Assembly (NCBI GenBank): GCA_023420415.1
Contig: JAEZWF010000033.1
Location: 1-64,000 of the forward strand
From: Actinomycetes bacterium
Lineage (GTDB): Bacteria > Actinomycetota > Actinomycetes > Actinomycetales > Dermatophilaceae
Length of the DNA stretch: 64,000 bases
Direction of reading: 5' to 3'
Positions 24,050-32,057 of the stretch are shown piece after piece. The translations under genes and the position numbers were made by a program. The notes beneath the pieces are model-generated. The model was given only the letters and a program-made list of their open reading frames with translations. It searched no databases and was not told the origin of the DNA. The stretch's first letter is position 1, and every line of letters begins with the position of its first letter.

Positions 24050-26179
24050 TCAGCCCTCGGGGACGTTGGCACGCAGCTCCTCGAGCCAGGCGCGGGAACT
24101 GACGTCGGACGGCATACGCCAGTCTCCGCGAGGTGAAAGCGACCCTCCCGCAACGACTTTCGGTCCGTTCGGCAGGGCTGACCGCTTGAACTGGTTGGCG
24201 AAGAAGCGGGTGAGGAAGACTTCCTCCCAGTGCCTGATCGTCGCGAGGTCGTATGCCGTGCGGCGCTCCTGCGGGTAACCGGGCGGCCACTCCCCGGCCT
24301 CGGCGTCGGACCACGCGTGCTGGGCGAGGAAGGCGATCTTGCTCGGCCGGTAACCCCGGCGCAGCACGTGGAAGAGCGTGAAGTCCTGCAGGGCGTAGGG
24401 ACCGATGGCGTCCTCGGTGGACTGCATCTTCTCCCCGGGCTTGGTCGGCACCAGCTCGGGGCTGATCTCCTGGTCGACGATCGCGGTGAGCGTCTCGTTG
24501 ACGTCGCCCTCGCCGGGCTTGCCGGCGTCGCCCGTGAACTGGCCGGTGCTGACGACCCAGCGGATGAGGTGCTGGATCAGCGTCTTGGGGATGCCCGCGT
24601 TGACGCCGTAGTGCGACATCTGGTCGCCCACTCCGTAGGTGCACCAGCCCAGCGCGAGCTCGGACAGGTCGCCGGTGCCGAGGACGATGCCGCCAAGCTG
24701 GTTGGCGATGCGGAAGAGGTAGTCGGTGCGCAGCCCGGCCTGGACGTTCTCGAAGGTGACGTCGTAGACCTCCTCCCCCTCCCCGGCGGGGTGGCCGAGG
24801 CCCTTGAGCATCTGGGTGGCGGCGGGCTTGATGTCGAGCTCCTCGGCGGTGATGCCGAGCGAGCGCATCAGCGCCCACGCGTTCGACTTGGTCGTGTCGC
24901 TCGTGGCGAAGCCGGGCATGGTGAACCCGAGGATGTCGGTGCGCGGCCGGCCGAGCCGGTCCATCGCCTTGGCGGCGACGATCAGCGCGTGGGTCGAGTC
25001 GAGCCCGCCGCTGACCCCGATCACGATTTTGGGCTGCCAGGTGTCGGTCGTGAGGGCACGCAGCCGCTGCTCGAGGCCGGAGACCTGGATGTTGTAGGCC
25101 TCGTAACAGTCCTGGGCCAGACGTTCGGGGTCGTCGGGCACGAACGGGAAGCGGTCGACCTTGCGCCGCAGCCCGAGGTCACCCGTGGGCGGCGCCAGCG
25201 TGAACTCGACGGCCCGGAACAGCTCGCCCTCGGGGTCACCCAGCCACTCGCCGCGCCGGTTGTCGTCGAACGAGCCCTGACGAATTCGCTCCTGCCGCAA
25301 GCGATCCAGGTCGACGTCGACCACGGTCGCCTGCGCCGCCTCGGGGAAGCGCTCGGTCTCGCCGAGCAGGTCGCCCATCTCGTAGACCATCGTCATGCCG
25401 TCCCACGACAGGTCGGTCGTCGACTCGCCTCGGCTCGCTGCGGCATACGCGTAGACGGCGTTGCACCGCGCGCTGGCGCTGCGCGCCAGCAGGTGCCGGT
25501 CCTCGGCGCGGCCCACCGTGATCGGTGACGCGGAGAGGTTGAGCAGCACGGTGGCCCCGGCGAGTGCGGCCTTGGCGCTCGGCGGCACGGGCACCCACAT
25601 GTCCTCGCAGACCTCGGCGTGCACCGCCAGGTCGGGCACGTCCGCCGCCCGGAAGATGAGGTCGACGCCGAAGGGCACGTCGCCGTCCTCGTCGGCACCC
25701 GGCCAGTGCGGTCGGGTGATGACGGTCCCGCGGACGTCCGCCCCCTCGGCGAACCAGCGCTTCTCGTAGAACTCGCGGTAGTTGGGCAGGTAGGCCTTGG
25801 GCGCGACGCCGAGCACCTCGCCGCGGTGGATGACGACGGCGCAGTTGTAGAGGCGGCTGCCGCTGCGGATCGGGGCGCCGACCACGACAAGGGGCAGCAG
25901 CTTCCTGGTGCCCTCGGCGAGCGCGACGATCGCGGCGTCGACCTCGTCGAGCAGCACGTCCTGCAGGAGCAGGTCGTCGATCGCATAGCCCGACAGGCTC
26001 AGCTCGGGGAACACCGCGACGGCGACACCGTCGTCGGACAGCCCGCGGACCTGCTCGAGGATGGCGGCGGCGTTGGCCGCCGGGTCGGCCGAGGTGACGG
26101 GGAAGGTGCACGCCGCGACCCGCGCGAAGCCGTGCCGGTAGGCGTTGTCGAAGTCCTGCGCCGAGCTCCGCTGGTCCAT
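24050..26179 (-). CDS. nadE: Glutamine-dependent NAD+ synthetase
   Basis: A protein of 709 residues that amidates nicotinic acid adenine dinucleotide to NAD+, the last step of NAD synthesis. The N-terminal nitrilase-type glutaminase domain (about 1-310) has the Cys of HAEVCEDMWVPVPPS. The C-terminal synthetase has the ATP-binding loop GVSGGLDSTHALIV and FTMPGFATSD. The length fits actinobacterial NadE, which uses glutamine via an intramolecular ammonia channel. ATG at 26179 begins MDQRSSAQDFDNAYRHGFARVAACTFP, matching the family start. A small overlapping frame upstream is described separately. Confidence 0.93.
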   Translation of the reverse strand: MDQRSSAQDFDNAYRHGFARVAACTFPVTSADPAANAAAILEQVRGLSDDGVAVAVFPELSLSGYAIDDLLLQDVLLDEVDAAIVALAEGTRKLLPLVVVGAPIRSGSRLYNCAVVIHRGEVLGVAPKAYLPNYREFYEKRWFAEGADVRGTVITRPHWPGADEDGDVPFGVDLIFRAADVPDLAVHAEVCEDMWVPVPPSAKAALAGATVLLNLSASPITVGRAEDRHLLARSASARCNAVYAYAAASRGESTTDLSWDGMTMVYEMGDLLGETERFPEAAQATVVDVDLDRLRQERIRQGSFDDNRRGEWLGDPEGELFRAVEFTLAPPTGDLGLRRKVDRFPFVPDDPERLAQDCYEAYNIQVSGLEQRLRALTTDTWQPKIVIGVSGGLDSTHALIVAAKAMDRLGRPRTDILGFTMPGFATSDTTKSNAWALMRSLGITAEELDIKPAATQMLKGLGHPAGEGEEVYDVTFENVQAGLRTDYLFRIANQLGGIVLGTGDLSELALGWCTYGVGDQMSHYGVNAGIPKTLIQHLIRWVVSTGQFTGDAGKPGEGDVNETLTAIVDQEISPELVPTKPGEKMQSTEDAIGPYALQDFTLFHVLRRGYRPSKIAFLAQHAWSDAEAGEWPPGYPQERRTAYDLATIRHWEEVFLTRFFANQFKRSALPNGPKVVAGGSLSPRGDWRMPSDVSSRAWLEELRANVPEG

Positions 26180-26469
26180 GGTCCCGAGTCTGTCAGAGGG
26201 GCGTGGCCGGTGGCCGTGGCCCGCGCCCGGGCGAGTTCGCGGGCGCCGCGCCGGGCGTCGCTCCAGACACCGGCCCACCCCCACCCCCGCTTGCGTCCGC
26301 GGATCTGGTTGCCACCGCGACCGATTCCGCGGACGTCCTGGGTATGCCGCGTGGCCGGCTCGCGTGCCCGGCCCGCCTCGCGGCCGGCGAGGACGAGCGC
26401 GCCGCCAACGATCACCGTGACGAGGACGAGCCCGAGGACGAGGTCCAGGAGGAAGGTCGCATCGGTCAT
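25999..26469 (-). CDS. Possible small membrane protein overlapping nadE
   Basis: From ATG at 26469 the frame encodes one convincing membrane helix (FLLDLVLGLVLVTVIVGGALVLA), then an Arg/Gly-rich stretch. It stays open for 157 codons, but the last 60 overlap nadE in another frame, which is unlikely for a real C-terminus. The true product may be shorter because of a sequencing frameshift, or only the first 60 residues may matter. No ribosome site stands out. The gene lies between divergent nadE and glxA-like genes. Low confidence. Confidence 0.3.
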   Translation of the reverse strand: MTDATFLLDLVLGLVLVTVIVGGALVLAGREAGRAREPATRHTQDVRGIGRGGNQIRGRKRGWGWAGVWSDARRGARELARARATATGHAPLTDSGPWTSGARRRTSTTPTGTASRGSRRAPSPSPRPTRRPTPPPSSSRSAGCPTTVSPSRCSPS

Positions 26470-26513
26470 GACTCGATCGTGGGGTCCGGCCCCATTCGAC
26501 ACGAGTGGCGTGA

Positions 26514-26544
26514 TTGACAACAATCATCGATATCTGGCCATACT
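26514..26544 (+). promoter_or_regulatory. Candidate promoter of the GlxA-type gene
   Basis: A perfect -35 hexamer TTGACA (26514-26519) and a -10-like CATACT (26539-26544) are separated by 19 bp. The ATG follows 5 nt after the -10, so the transcript would be leaderless. It is also the only AT-rich stretch in this neighbourhood. Activity is inferred. Confidence 0.45.
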
Positions 26545-26549
26545 GCCCG

Positions 26550-27527
26550 ATGGCCACCGTGAAGACCGTCGCGCTCGTGCTGCCGGACCGGGTCGCCCCG
26601 TTCGAGTTCGGCGTCGCGGCCGAGATCTTCGGCGCCCCACAGCGCGGCGAGGACTGGCCACGGTTCGACTTCCGCATCTGCACCGACGACCCCAGCACCC
26701 CCGTGCCGCTCGTGGGCGCAGGCTCGATCACCGCCAGCCACGACCTGACCGCCGTCGCAGATGCGGACGTGGTCATCGTGCCCGCCGCACCCCGAACCCC
26801 TACTCCCGCAACGGTTTCCGACGATGCCCTGGCGGCGTTGCGGGCGGCGGTCGACCGCGATGCCTGGGTCGTCTCGCTGTGCACCGGCGCCTTCGTCCTC
26901 GCCCAGGCGGGCATCCTCGACGGTCGGCGCGCGACCACCCACTGGAGGTGGGCAGACAGTCTCGCCGCGGCATACCCGTCCATCGACGTCGACCCGGACG
27001 TCCTCTATGTGCAGGACGGCACGGTGATCACCAGCGCCGGGACGGCCGCTGGGGTCGACGCCTGCCTGCACCTGCTGCGCACGACGCACGGGCCGCGGAC
27101 CGCCGGCGTCGTCGCCCGGCAGCTAGTCATGGCGCCCCACCGCGAGGGCGGGCAGCGGCAGTTCGTGCACGCCGCGCTGCCCGAGCCGCGCGGTGACGGA
27201 CTGGGCGAGCTGCTCGCCTGGGTGCGCGACCACCTCGAGCAGGAGCACACCCTCGGCTCGCTGGCCGCGCGGGCCGGGTGGTCGCAGCGCACGCTCGTGC
27301 GGCGGTTCGCCGAGCAGACCGGCACGACGGCCGGCCGCTGGATCGCAGGTCAGCGGGTGCTGCGCGCCCAGGAGCTGCTCGAGGGCACGGGCCTCTCGGT
27401 GGAGCAGGTGGCTCGCGAGGTCGGGTTCGGCACGGCCGCGCTGCTGCGCCACCACTTCACCCGCGAGGTGGGCGCCACACCGGCGGCCTACCGCCGCCGC
27501 TTCGGCGAACCCGCCGCCGCCGGCTGA
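26550..27527 (+). CDS. GlxA-family transcriptional regulator (DJ-1/PfpI + AraC domains)
   Basis: A protein of 325 residues. The N-terminal half (about 1-180) is a DJ-1/PfpI-like domain (VVSLCTGAFVLAQAGILDGRRATTHW includes the nucleophile-elbow Cys). The C-terminal 100 residues are an AraC-type double helix-turn-helix (LGSLAARAGWSQRTLVRRFAEQTGTTAGRWI, then LSVEQVAREVGFGTAALLRHHFTREVG). Such regulators control catabolic or stress genes, often divergently transcribed. No obvious target is adjacent. The ligand is not predictable. Confidence 0.9.
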   Translation: MATVKTVALVLPDRVAPFEFGVAAEIFGAPQRGEDWPRFDFRICTDDPSTPVPLVGAGSITASHDLTAVADADVVIVPAAPRTPTPATVSDDALAALRAAVDRDAWVVSLCTGAFVLAQAGILDGRRATTHWRWADSLAAAYPSIDVDPDVLYVQDGTVITSAGTAAGVDACLHLLRTTHGPRTAGVVARQLVMAPHREGGQRQFVHAALPEPRGDGLGELLAWVRDHLEQEHTLGSLAARAGWSQRTLVRRFAEQTGTTAGRWIAGQRVLRAQELLEGTGLSVEQVAREVGFGTAALLRHHFTREVGATPAAYRRRFGEPAAAG

Positions 27528-27552
27528 CGGGGGCTCAGTTCCTCGATTCCGT

Positions 27553-27590
27553 GGATGCCAGAGGCGCAGTATGCCCCGCCCCTGGCATCC
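27553..27590. terminator. Hairpin with degenerate iterated motif in its loop
   Basis: GGATGCCAG (27553-27561) is the reverse complement of CTGGCATCC (27582-27590). The 20-nt loop contains GTATGCCC, one base off the iterated motif. It lies 25 bp past the GlxA-type stop and closely resembles the hairpin at 29562-29614. A terminator role is likely from its position. Confidence 0.5.
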
Positions 27591-27658
27591 CCGAAGTGCG
27601 CCCGCCGTGCCGGGGGTTCTGGGATGGTGGGTCCTCACCACCGGGAAAGAGGGGTTCC

Positions 27659-28339
27659 ATGGGTTTCAAGACATCGCTGTTTGCACTGGCACCGGACGTG
27701 CCACGGCTCGACCTGCTGAACCATCCAGAAGGCGGGCCCGAGACGGCCCGGGTGGCCCTCGAACGCGCCCTGCCCGGCACGGTGGGCGAGCTGGTGGAGA
27801 CGGCGGACCTGGCGGAGGGCGGGTACCCCCAGCGGGACGACCTTCTCTACGTCGCGACCTTCGGGCCGACCACGGTGTTCGGGGGCCAGGAGATGGCGCA
27901 GTACACCGATCGGCTCAGGCAGGCCGCGCGGGCCGCTGGGATGCAGGCGTGGGAGCTCAACATCCACAGCGTCGTGGACCTGTGCCAGTTCGAGGTGACC
28001 GGTGCGGACGGACAGGTCATCCGCAGTTTCAATGCCTACTCCGACAAGGACCCCGACGACTGGGACGTGGACGCCGTCGGCGACCCGCTTCCGTTCGAGC
28101 TGCCGTACCGCGCTGGCGAGCACTCCGACGCCGAGGACGACGACCCATGGCCGTTCCACCCGCTCGAGCTCGGCGAGGCCGCGCTGGCCTGGATGTTCGG
28201 CACGGTCGGCGAGGGGGCACCCGATGATGCCGTGCAGCAGGAGCTGGGGGGGTTGCGGGATCCGTTCGAGATCCCGATGCACGGGTTCGCCGTGGGTGGA
28301 CCGCGGCCGCGGCGGCTGTGGTCGCGCATCTTCCGCTGA
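27659..28339 (+). CDS. DUF6928-like cytosolic protein
   Basis: A protein of 226 residues starting MGFKTSLFALAPDVPRLDLL, reminiscent of the DUF6928 family found in actinobacteria, whose members start MGAKTA. Other conserved-looking blocks are YVATFGPTTVFGGQEM and FNAYSDKDPDDWDVDAVGDPLPFE, and an acidic tract EHSDAEDDDPWPFHP. No signal peptide, membrane helix or catalytic motif is apparent. A weak ribosome site AAAGAGGGG precedes the ATG. The family name is remembered and not checked. Function unknown. Confidence 0.65.
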   Translation: MGFKTSLFALAPDVPRLDLLNHPEGGPETARVALERALPGTVGELVETADLAEGGYPQRDDLLYVATFGPTTVFGGQEMAQYTDRLRQAARAAGMQAWELNIHSVVDLCQFEVTGADGQVIRSFNAYSDKDPDDWDVDAVGDPLPFELPYRAGEHSDAEDDDPWPFHPLELGEAALAWMFGTVGEGAPDDAVQQELGGLRDPFEIPMHGFAVGGPRPRRLWSRIFR

Positions 28340-28398
28340 GTGGCCGTCGCTGACACGATCGAGGCTCCGCACTGGCACACCAGACAAGGGAGTCCTCG

Positions 28399-29547
28399 AT
28401 GTCGCCGAAGCACCATCCCGCCACCCGCACCTTCACGCGCCGCACGGTCCTGGGCGCGGCAGCCGCGGCCGTCCCCCTCGCCCTCGGGGCCCGTGGCGCC
28501 TCGGCAGCCACCTTCCCCGACCCGTCGCCGCACGTGCCGAAGTCGGCCATCAAGACCTACGCCGACATGGTCAAGGAGCTGGGCCGGCTCGAGGCCCGGT
28601 CGCGGTTCGGCTTGCGCGCCAGCACCTTGCGCGAGCTCGGCATCACGCCGGGTGTCACCGAGGCGGGCCGTGACCTCTGGGTCGCCACCGTCGGCACCGG
28701 CCCGCAGCACGTGTGGCTCCAGGGCCGCATCCACGGCAACGAGCCGTACGGCGTGGACACCCTCCTGACCATCCTCGGGGCGGTCGGCTCCAGCGGTGCA
28801 CCCCAGTACCGCGCGATCCGAGATGCGTTGACCCTGCACGTGATTCCCATGTACAACCCCGACGGCGCCGAGCTGAACATCCGCCACACGGTGCTCGCCG
28901 ACGGCACCCGCGTCGACCTCAACCGCGACTGGGCGCCTGACGCCTTCGCGGCCGCCGAGTCCCGCGCCTGGTACACGTACTGGACCCGGGTCAAGCCGGC
29001 ATACGGCCTCGACATCCACCACCAGGGGCTCAAGACCGAGGCCGACGGTGACGCCATCACGATGTCGCTCGGCATCTCGCTCGCCCCGAGCGGGCCCACC
29101 CTGCCGGACGTCAAGGCCGGCCTCTACGACCGGCAGACACGCCAGATGCAGGGCCACGTCTACCAGGCGGTCTCGCGCGCCGGCTTCACCAACGTGGACC
29201 GCTACAGCGTCGGCAGCTACGAGATCGACATCGCCGGCGGCGTCTCGTCGGCCGTCATGCTCGGCCTCGACTGGAACGGCCTCAACCCGACCGGTCACTC
29301 CCACCCGATGGTGTTCTTCGAGACCTCGGGCAACACCAGCGACGGCAGCATCGGGCAGAAGGCGCGCGGCAAGTTCATCCGCCAGAACGTCATCGGCGCT
29401 ACGACCCTCCTCGAGGGCCTCGCCACGGGTGCCGTCTGGACGACCGACCGGATGCTCTGGCACTCGATCCCGCACGTCGACTACACGGGCTACCTCAGCG
29501 ACGGCAACCGGGTCGTCACCCCGTGGCCGACGCGGCCGCCACTCTGA
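28399..29547 (+). CDS. Secreted M14-family zinc carboxypeptidase (Tat substrate)
   Basis: A protein of 382 residues. The N-terminus TFTRRTVLGAAAAAVPLALGARGASA is a twin-arginine signal. HGNE in QGRIHGNEPYG provides the zinc-binding His and Glu, LDIHHQ the third ligand and VFFETSGN the catalytic Glu, as in M14 carboxypeptidases. The NPDGAE and RDWAPD segments are also family-like. Export in folded form fits a metal enzyme. A terminator hairpin carrying the iterated motif follows. The gene is a separate unit, 59 bp after the DUF6928-like gene. Confidence 0.87.
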   Translation: MSPKHHPATRTFTRRTVLGAAAAAVPLALGARGASAATFPDPSPHVPKSAIKTYADMVKELGRLEARSRFGLRASTLRELGITPGVTEAGRDLWVATVGTGPQHVWLQGRIHGNEPYGVDTLLTILGAVGSSGAPQYRAIRDALTLHVIPMYNPDGAELNIRHTVLADGTRVDLNRDWAPDAFAAAESRAWYTYWTRVKPAYGLDIHHQGLKTEADGDAITMSLGISLAPSGPTLPDVKAGLYDRQTRQMQGHVYQAVSRAGFTNVDRYSVGSYEIDIAGGVSSAVMLGLDWNGLNPTGHSHPMVFFETSGNTSDGSIGQKARGKFIRQNVIGATTLLEGLATGAVWTTDRMLWHSIPHVDYTGYLSDGNRVVTPWPTRPPL

Positions 29548-29561
29548 ACGGAGGTCGCCTC

Positions 29562-29614
29562 CTGCTGGGGGTGTCAGAGGCGCGGTATGCCGCGCGGCTG
29601 GCATCCCCCAGCAG
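29562..29614 (+). terminator. Terminator-like hairpin with the iterated motif in its loop
   Basis: CTGCTGGGGGTGTCAG (29562-29577) pairs with CTGGCATCCCCCAGCAG (29598-29614) with one bulge. The loop between carries GTATGCCGCG (29585-29594). It starts 15 bp after the M14 stop. Together with 27553-27590 it forms a family of intergenic hairpins in which the iterated motif is central. Confidence 0.6.
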
Positions 29615-29739
29615 CTTCCGGATGGTGGTCCCGACGTAGCCGCGTGGCCGGTCCTGCGTCCCCTGCTCCGGCCACGCGGCGGTCCGTGACCCCCGCGTGG
29701 AGCCCGCATCGGCACGGGTTCGTGCACCTTTCTACTACG

Positions 29740-29774
29740 TTCATAGTGGCATTGTCACCATGTTTATAGTGGCA
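29740..29774. promoter_or_regulatory. Direct repeats and promoter of the TetR gene
   Basis: TTCATAGTGGCA (29740-29751) and TTTATAGTGGCA (29763-29774) are direct repeats 23 bp apart, about two DNA turns. The second contains TATAGT (29765-29770), a good -10 that would place transcription at the GTG start 29776, giving a leaderless mRNA. The repeats are probable TetR operators for autoregulation. Confidence 0.5.
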
Positions 29775-29775
29775 G

Positions 29776-30360
29776 GTGCCCGCAGCTCGACCCGTGACCA
29801 ACGCCCGGGGCCGGGCGCGCCGCGACACCCGCACCCGGTCACTCGACGCGGCCGTGCAGCTGCTCGGCACCGCGGGCCTCCGCGCCCTGACGCATGGGCG
29901 GGTCGACGAACGCGCCAAGTTGCCGGCCGGGTCGACGTCCAACCACTTCCGCACCCGCAAGGCGCTCGTGGACGGGGTCGTGTCCCACCTGGCGCACGCG
30001 GACCTCGACCAGGTGCTACCGACGCTGGCAGCAGGCACAGCCGAGGACGTCGTGGAGGGCCTGGCCACCATGCTCGAACGTGCCAGCGGTCCCGACCGGG
30101 TAAGCACCAGCGCTCGGCTCGTGCTCTTCCTCGAGGGCAACCACGACAAGGCGATCCGGGCCGCCCTTGACACGAACCGGGCCATGCTCGAGGACGTCCT
30201 AGTGCAAGGACTTGCCGAGTCCGGGGCGCCCGACGCGCGGCGCGCCGCCCAAGCCGTCACGGCGGCCTACGACGGCCTACTCCTGCACCGCATTGCTCGC
30301 CACGACACCACGGACCCACGCCCGGTCCTGGCCCTGGTCGTCCACGCCGCGCTGCCCTGA
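29776..30360 (+). CDS. TetR-family transcriptional regulator
   Basis: A protein of 194 residues from GTG at 29776. The helix-turn-helix is TRSLDAAVQLLGTAGLRALTHGRVDERAKLPAGSTSNHFRTRKALVDGVV (about 20-68), typical TetR. The remaining helical domain binds an unknown ligand. It overlaps the region of a -10 element with direct repeats just upstream, so autoregulation without a leader is likely. The next gene is convergent and starts 70 bp away. No target gene is evident next to it. Confidence 0.9.
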   Translation: MPAARPVTNARGRARRDTRTRSLDAAVQLLGTAGLRALTHGRVDERAKLPAGSTSNHFRTRKALVDGVVSHLAHADLDQVLPTLAAGTAEDVVEGLATMLERASGPDRVSTSARLVLFLEGNHDKAIRAALDTNRAMLEDVLVQGLAESGAPDARRAAQAVTAAYDGLLLHRIARHDTTDPRPVLALVVHAALP

Positions 30361-30430
30361 CCGCCCAGCACCGCGGCATGGCGACCACCAGCGAGTCCCA
30401 CGGCTTCACCGGTGAGCCGCTGCGTCACCG

Positions 30431-31588
30431 TCACCCGGCGGGGCGGCTGAGCCGAGCGGCCTGACGGGTGAGGTGGTCGCGCTCGGCGGTGTTGGTCGCG
30501 TTCCGGGCGGCCACGGCATACAGGTCGCGGGCCCTCGGGAGGTCACCCGCACGTTCGTGGAGGTATGCCGCGACGGCATCGCGCCGCGGCACGTCACGCG
30601 GGACGTCGGCCAGGGCCCGCAGCCCCATGAGCGGACCGTCGGCCTCACCGACGGCCACCGCCCGGTTGAGTGCCACGACCGGCGAGTCCGTGAGGGCCGA
30701 CAGCTCGTCGTACCACTGCAGGACCTGCGGCCAGTCGGTCTCCTGCGCCGTGCGGGCATCCGCGTGCAGGGCTGCGATGGCCGCCTGCGCCTGGTACTCC
30801 CCGAGCCGGTCCTGCGCCAACGCCGCCTGGAGCACGTCGACCCCTTCAGCGATCAGTGACGTGTCCCAGAGCGACCGGTCCTGCCCGGCCAACGTCACCA
30901 GCGCACCCGAGGCGTCGCGCCTGGCCGCCCGTCGCGCGTGGTGCAGCAGCATCAGCGCCAACAGGCCGGCAACCTCCGGCTCGTCGCTCACCCGCACCAG
31001 CTGGCGGGTCAGGCGGATCGCCTCGGCCGCGAGGTCGACCGACCCGCCGTACCCCTCGTTGAAGACGAGGTAGAGCACGGTGAGCACCGACCGCAGGTCG
31101 CCCGGCTGCGCGAGCCGCACCCCCTCGACCGTCCGCTTGGCGCGCGAAATCCGTTGCGCCATGGTGGATTCCGGCACGAGGTAGGCCTCGGCGATCTGCT
31201 TGGTCGTGAGCCCGCCCACGGCTCGCAGGGTCAGGGCCACTGCCGAGGCCGGTGTCAGTGACGGGTGACAGCACAGGAAGTAGAGCAGCAGGGTGTCGTC
31301 CGCCTGCTCCGTCGGGCCCGGCAGCGGCTCGTCGAGGTCACGTTCCTCACGCCGACGGCGCGCCACCTCCGAGCGCTGCGCGTCGATGAACTTGCGCCAC
31401 GCCACGGTGACCAGCCAGCCCTTGGGCTCACGCGGCATACCGCCGACCATCGCCGGCCACGCGCTGAGCGCCTCGATCAGCGCCTCCTGCACGGCGTCCT
31501 CGGCCGCCGCGAAGTCGGCTCCGCGACGGACGAGGACCCCGAGCACCTGCGGGGTGAGGTCACGCAGAGCGGCCTCGAGGTCGGTCAT
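30431..31588 (-). CDS. ECF sigma factor with C-terminal TPR domain (ECF42-like)
   Basis: A protein of 385 residues. Sigma region 2 is ADFAAAEDAVQEALIEALSAWP, with GWLVTVAWRKFIDAQRSEVARRR, and region 4 is LRAVGGLTTKQIAEAYLVPESTMAQRISRAKR. A C-terminal extension of about 200 residues with helical TPR-like repeats marks the ECF42 group (also annotated DUF6596). ECF42 factors have no anti-sigma factor and are linked with DGPF/YCII proteins, exactly the gene upstream here. The ATG shares one base with the DGPF stop. Targets often include the DGPF gene. Confidence 0.9.
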   Translation of the reverse strand: MTDLEAALRDLTPQVLGVLVRRGADFAAAEDAVQEALIEALSAWPAMVGGMPREPKGWLVTVAWRKFIDAQRSEVARRRREERDLDEPLPGPTEQADDTLLLYFLCCHPSLTPASAVALTLRAVGGLTTKQIAEAYLVPESTMAQRISRAKRTVEGVRLAQPGDLRSVLTVLYLVFNEGYGGSVDLAAEAIRLTRQLVRVSDEPEVAGLLALMLLHHARRAARRDASGALVTLAGQDRSLWDTSLIAEGVDVLQAALAQDRLGEYQAQAAIAALHADARTAQETDWPQVLQWYDELSALTDSPVVALNRAVAVGEADGPLMGLRALADVPRDVPRRDAVAAYLHERAGDLPRARDLYAVAARNATNTAERDHLTRQAARLSRPAG

Positions 31589-32007
31589 CAGTCGGTGACG
31601 GACGGGGCTTCGCGCTCCAGGAACGGGCGCACCTCGATCCACTCCTGGATGGGCTCGCCTCCGGGGCCGGGCGCCGAGGACAGGAACGCCGCAGCCTCGT
31701 GGGCCCGCTGCTCGCTGTCGACGTCGATGATCATCCAGCCGGCGATGAGGTCCTTGGTCTCGGCGAACGGCCCGTCGGTCACCGGGGCCTTCCCCTCGCC
31801 GTCGAACCGCACGAACGTCCCCTCGGGTTTCAGCGCCTGGCCGGAGACGAACTCACCCCGCTCGCGCAGCGTGTCGGCGACGTGGTCCATGAACGCGATG
31901 TGGTCGTCGACCTCCTGCGGTGTCCACGTCTCCATCGGGGGCAGCTGCCCCTTGCCGGTCTGCTCGTGCGAGCTGCGGTAGTGCTTGAGCAACAGGTACT
32001 TGGCCAT
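31588..32007 (-). CDS. DGPF/YCII-domain protein partner of ECF42 sigma factor
   Basis: A protein of 139 residues. It contains VTDGPFAETKDLIAGWMIIDVDS, the DGPF motif of the YCII family, and the family start MAKYLLLKHYR. DGPF genes sit next to ECF42 sigma factors and are their typical targets, although the biochemical role is unknown. A strong AAGGAG site precedes the ATG. The stop overlaps the sigma factor start by one base, so the two proteins are translated together. A promoter should lie in 32008-32057. Confidence 0.9.
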   Translation of the reverse strand: MAKYLLLKHYRSSHEQTGKGQLPPMETWTPQEVDDHIAFMDHVADTLRERGEFVSGQALKPEGTFVRFDGEGKAPVTDGPFAETKDLIAGWMIIDVDSEQRAHEAAAFLSSAPGPGGEPIQEWIEVRPFLEREAPSVTD

Positions 32008-32057
32008 GTGGGTCTCCTTGGTCGAGCTGGGTTTCGTGACGGCCACCGCGGCCGCCA

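Noticed and set aside
24000..24878. 292-codon frame overlapping nadE
   Set aside because: Same-strand shadow of nadE in another frame, with Arg/His-rich low-complexity sequence and no start signal.
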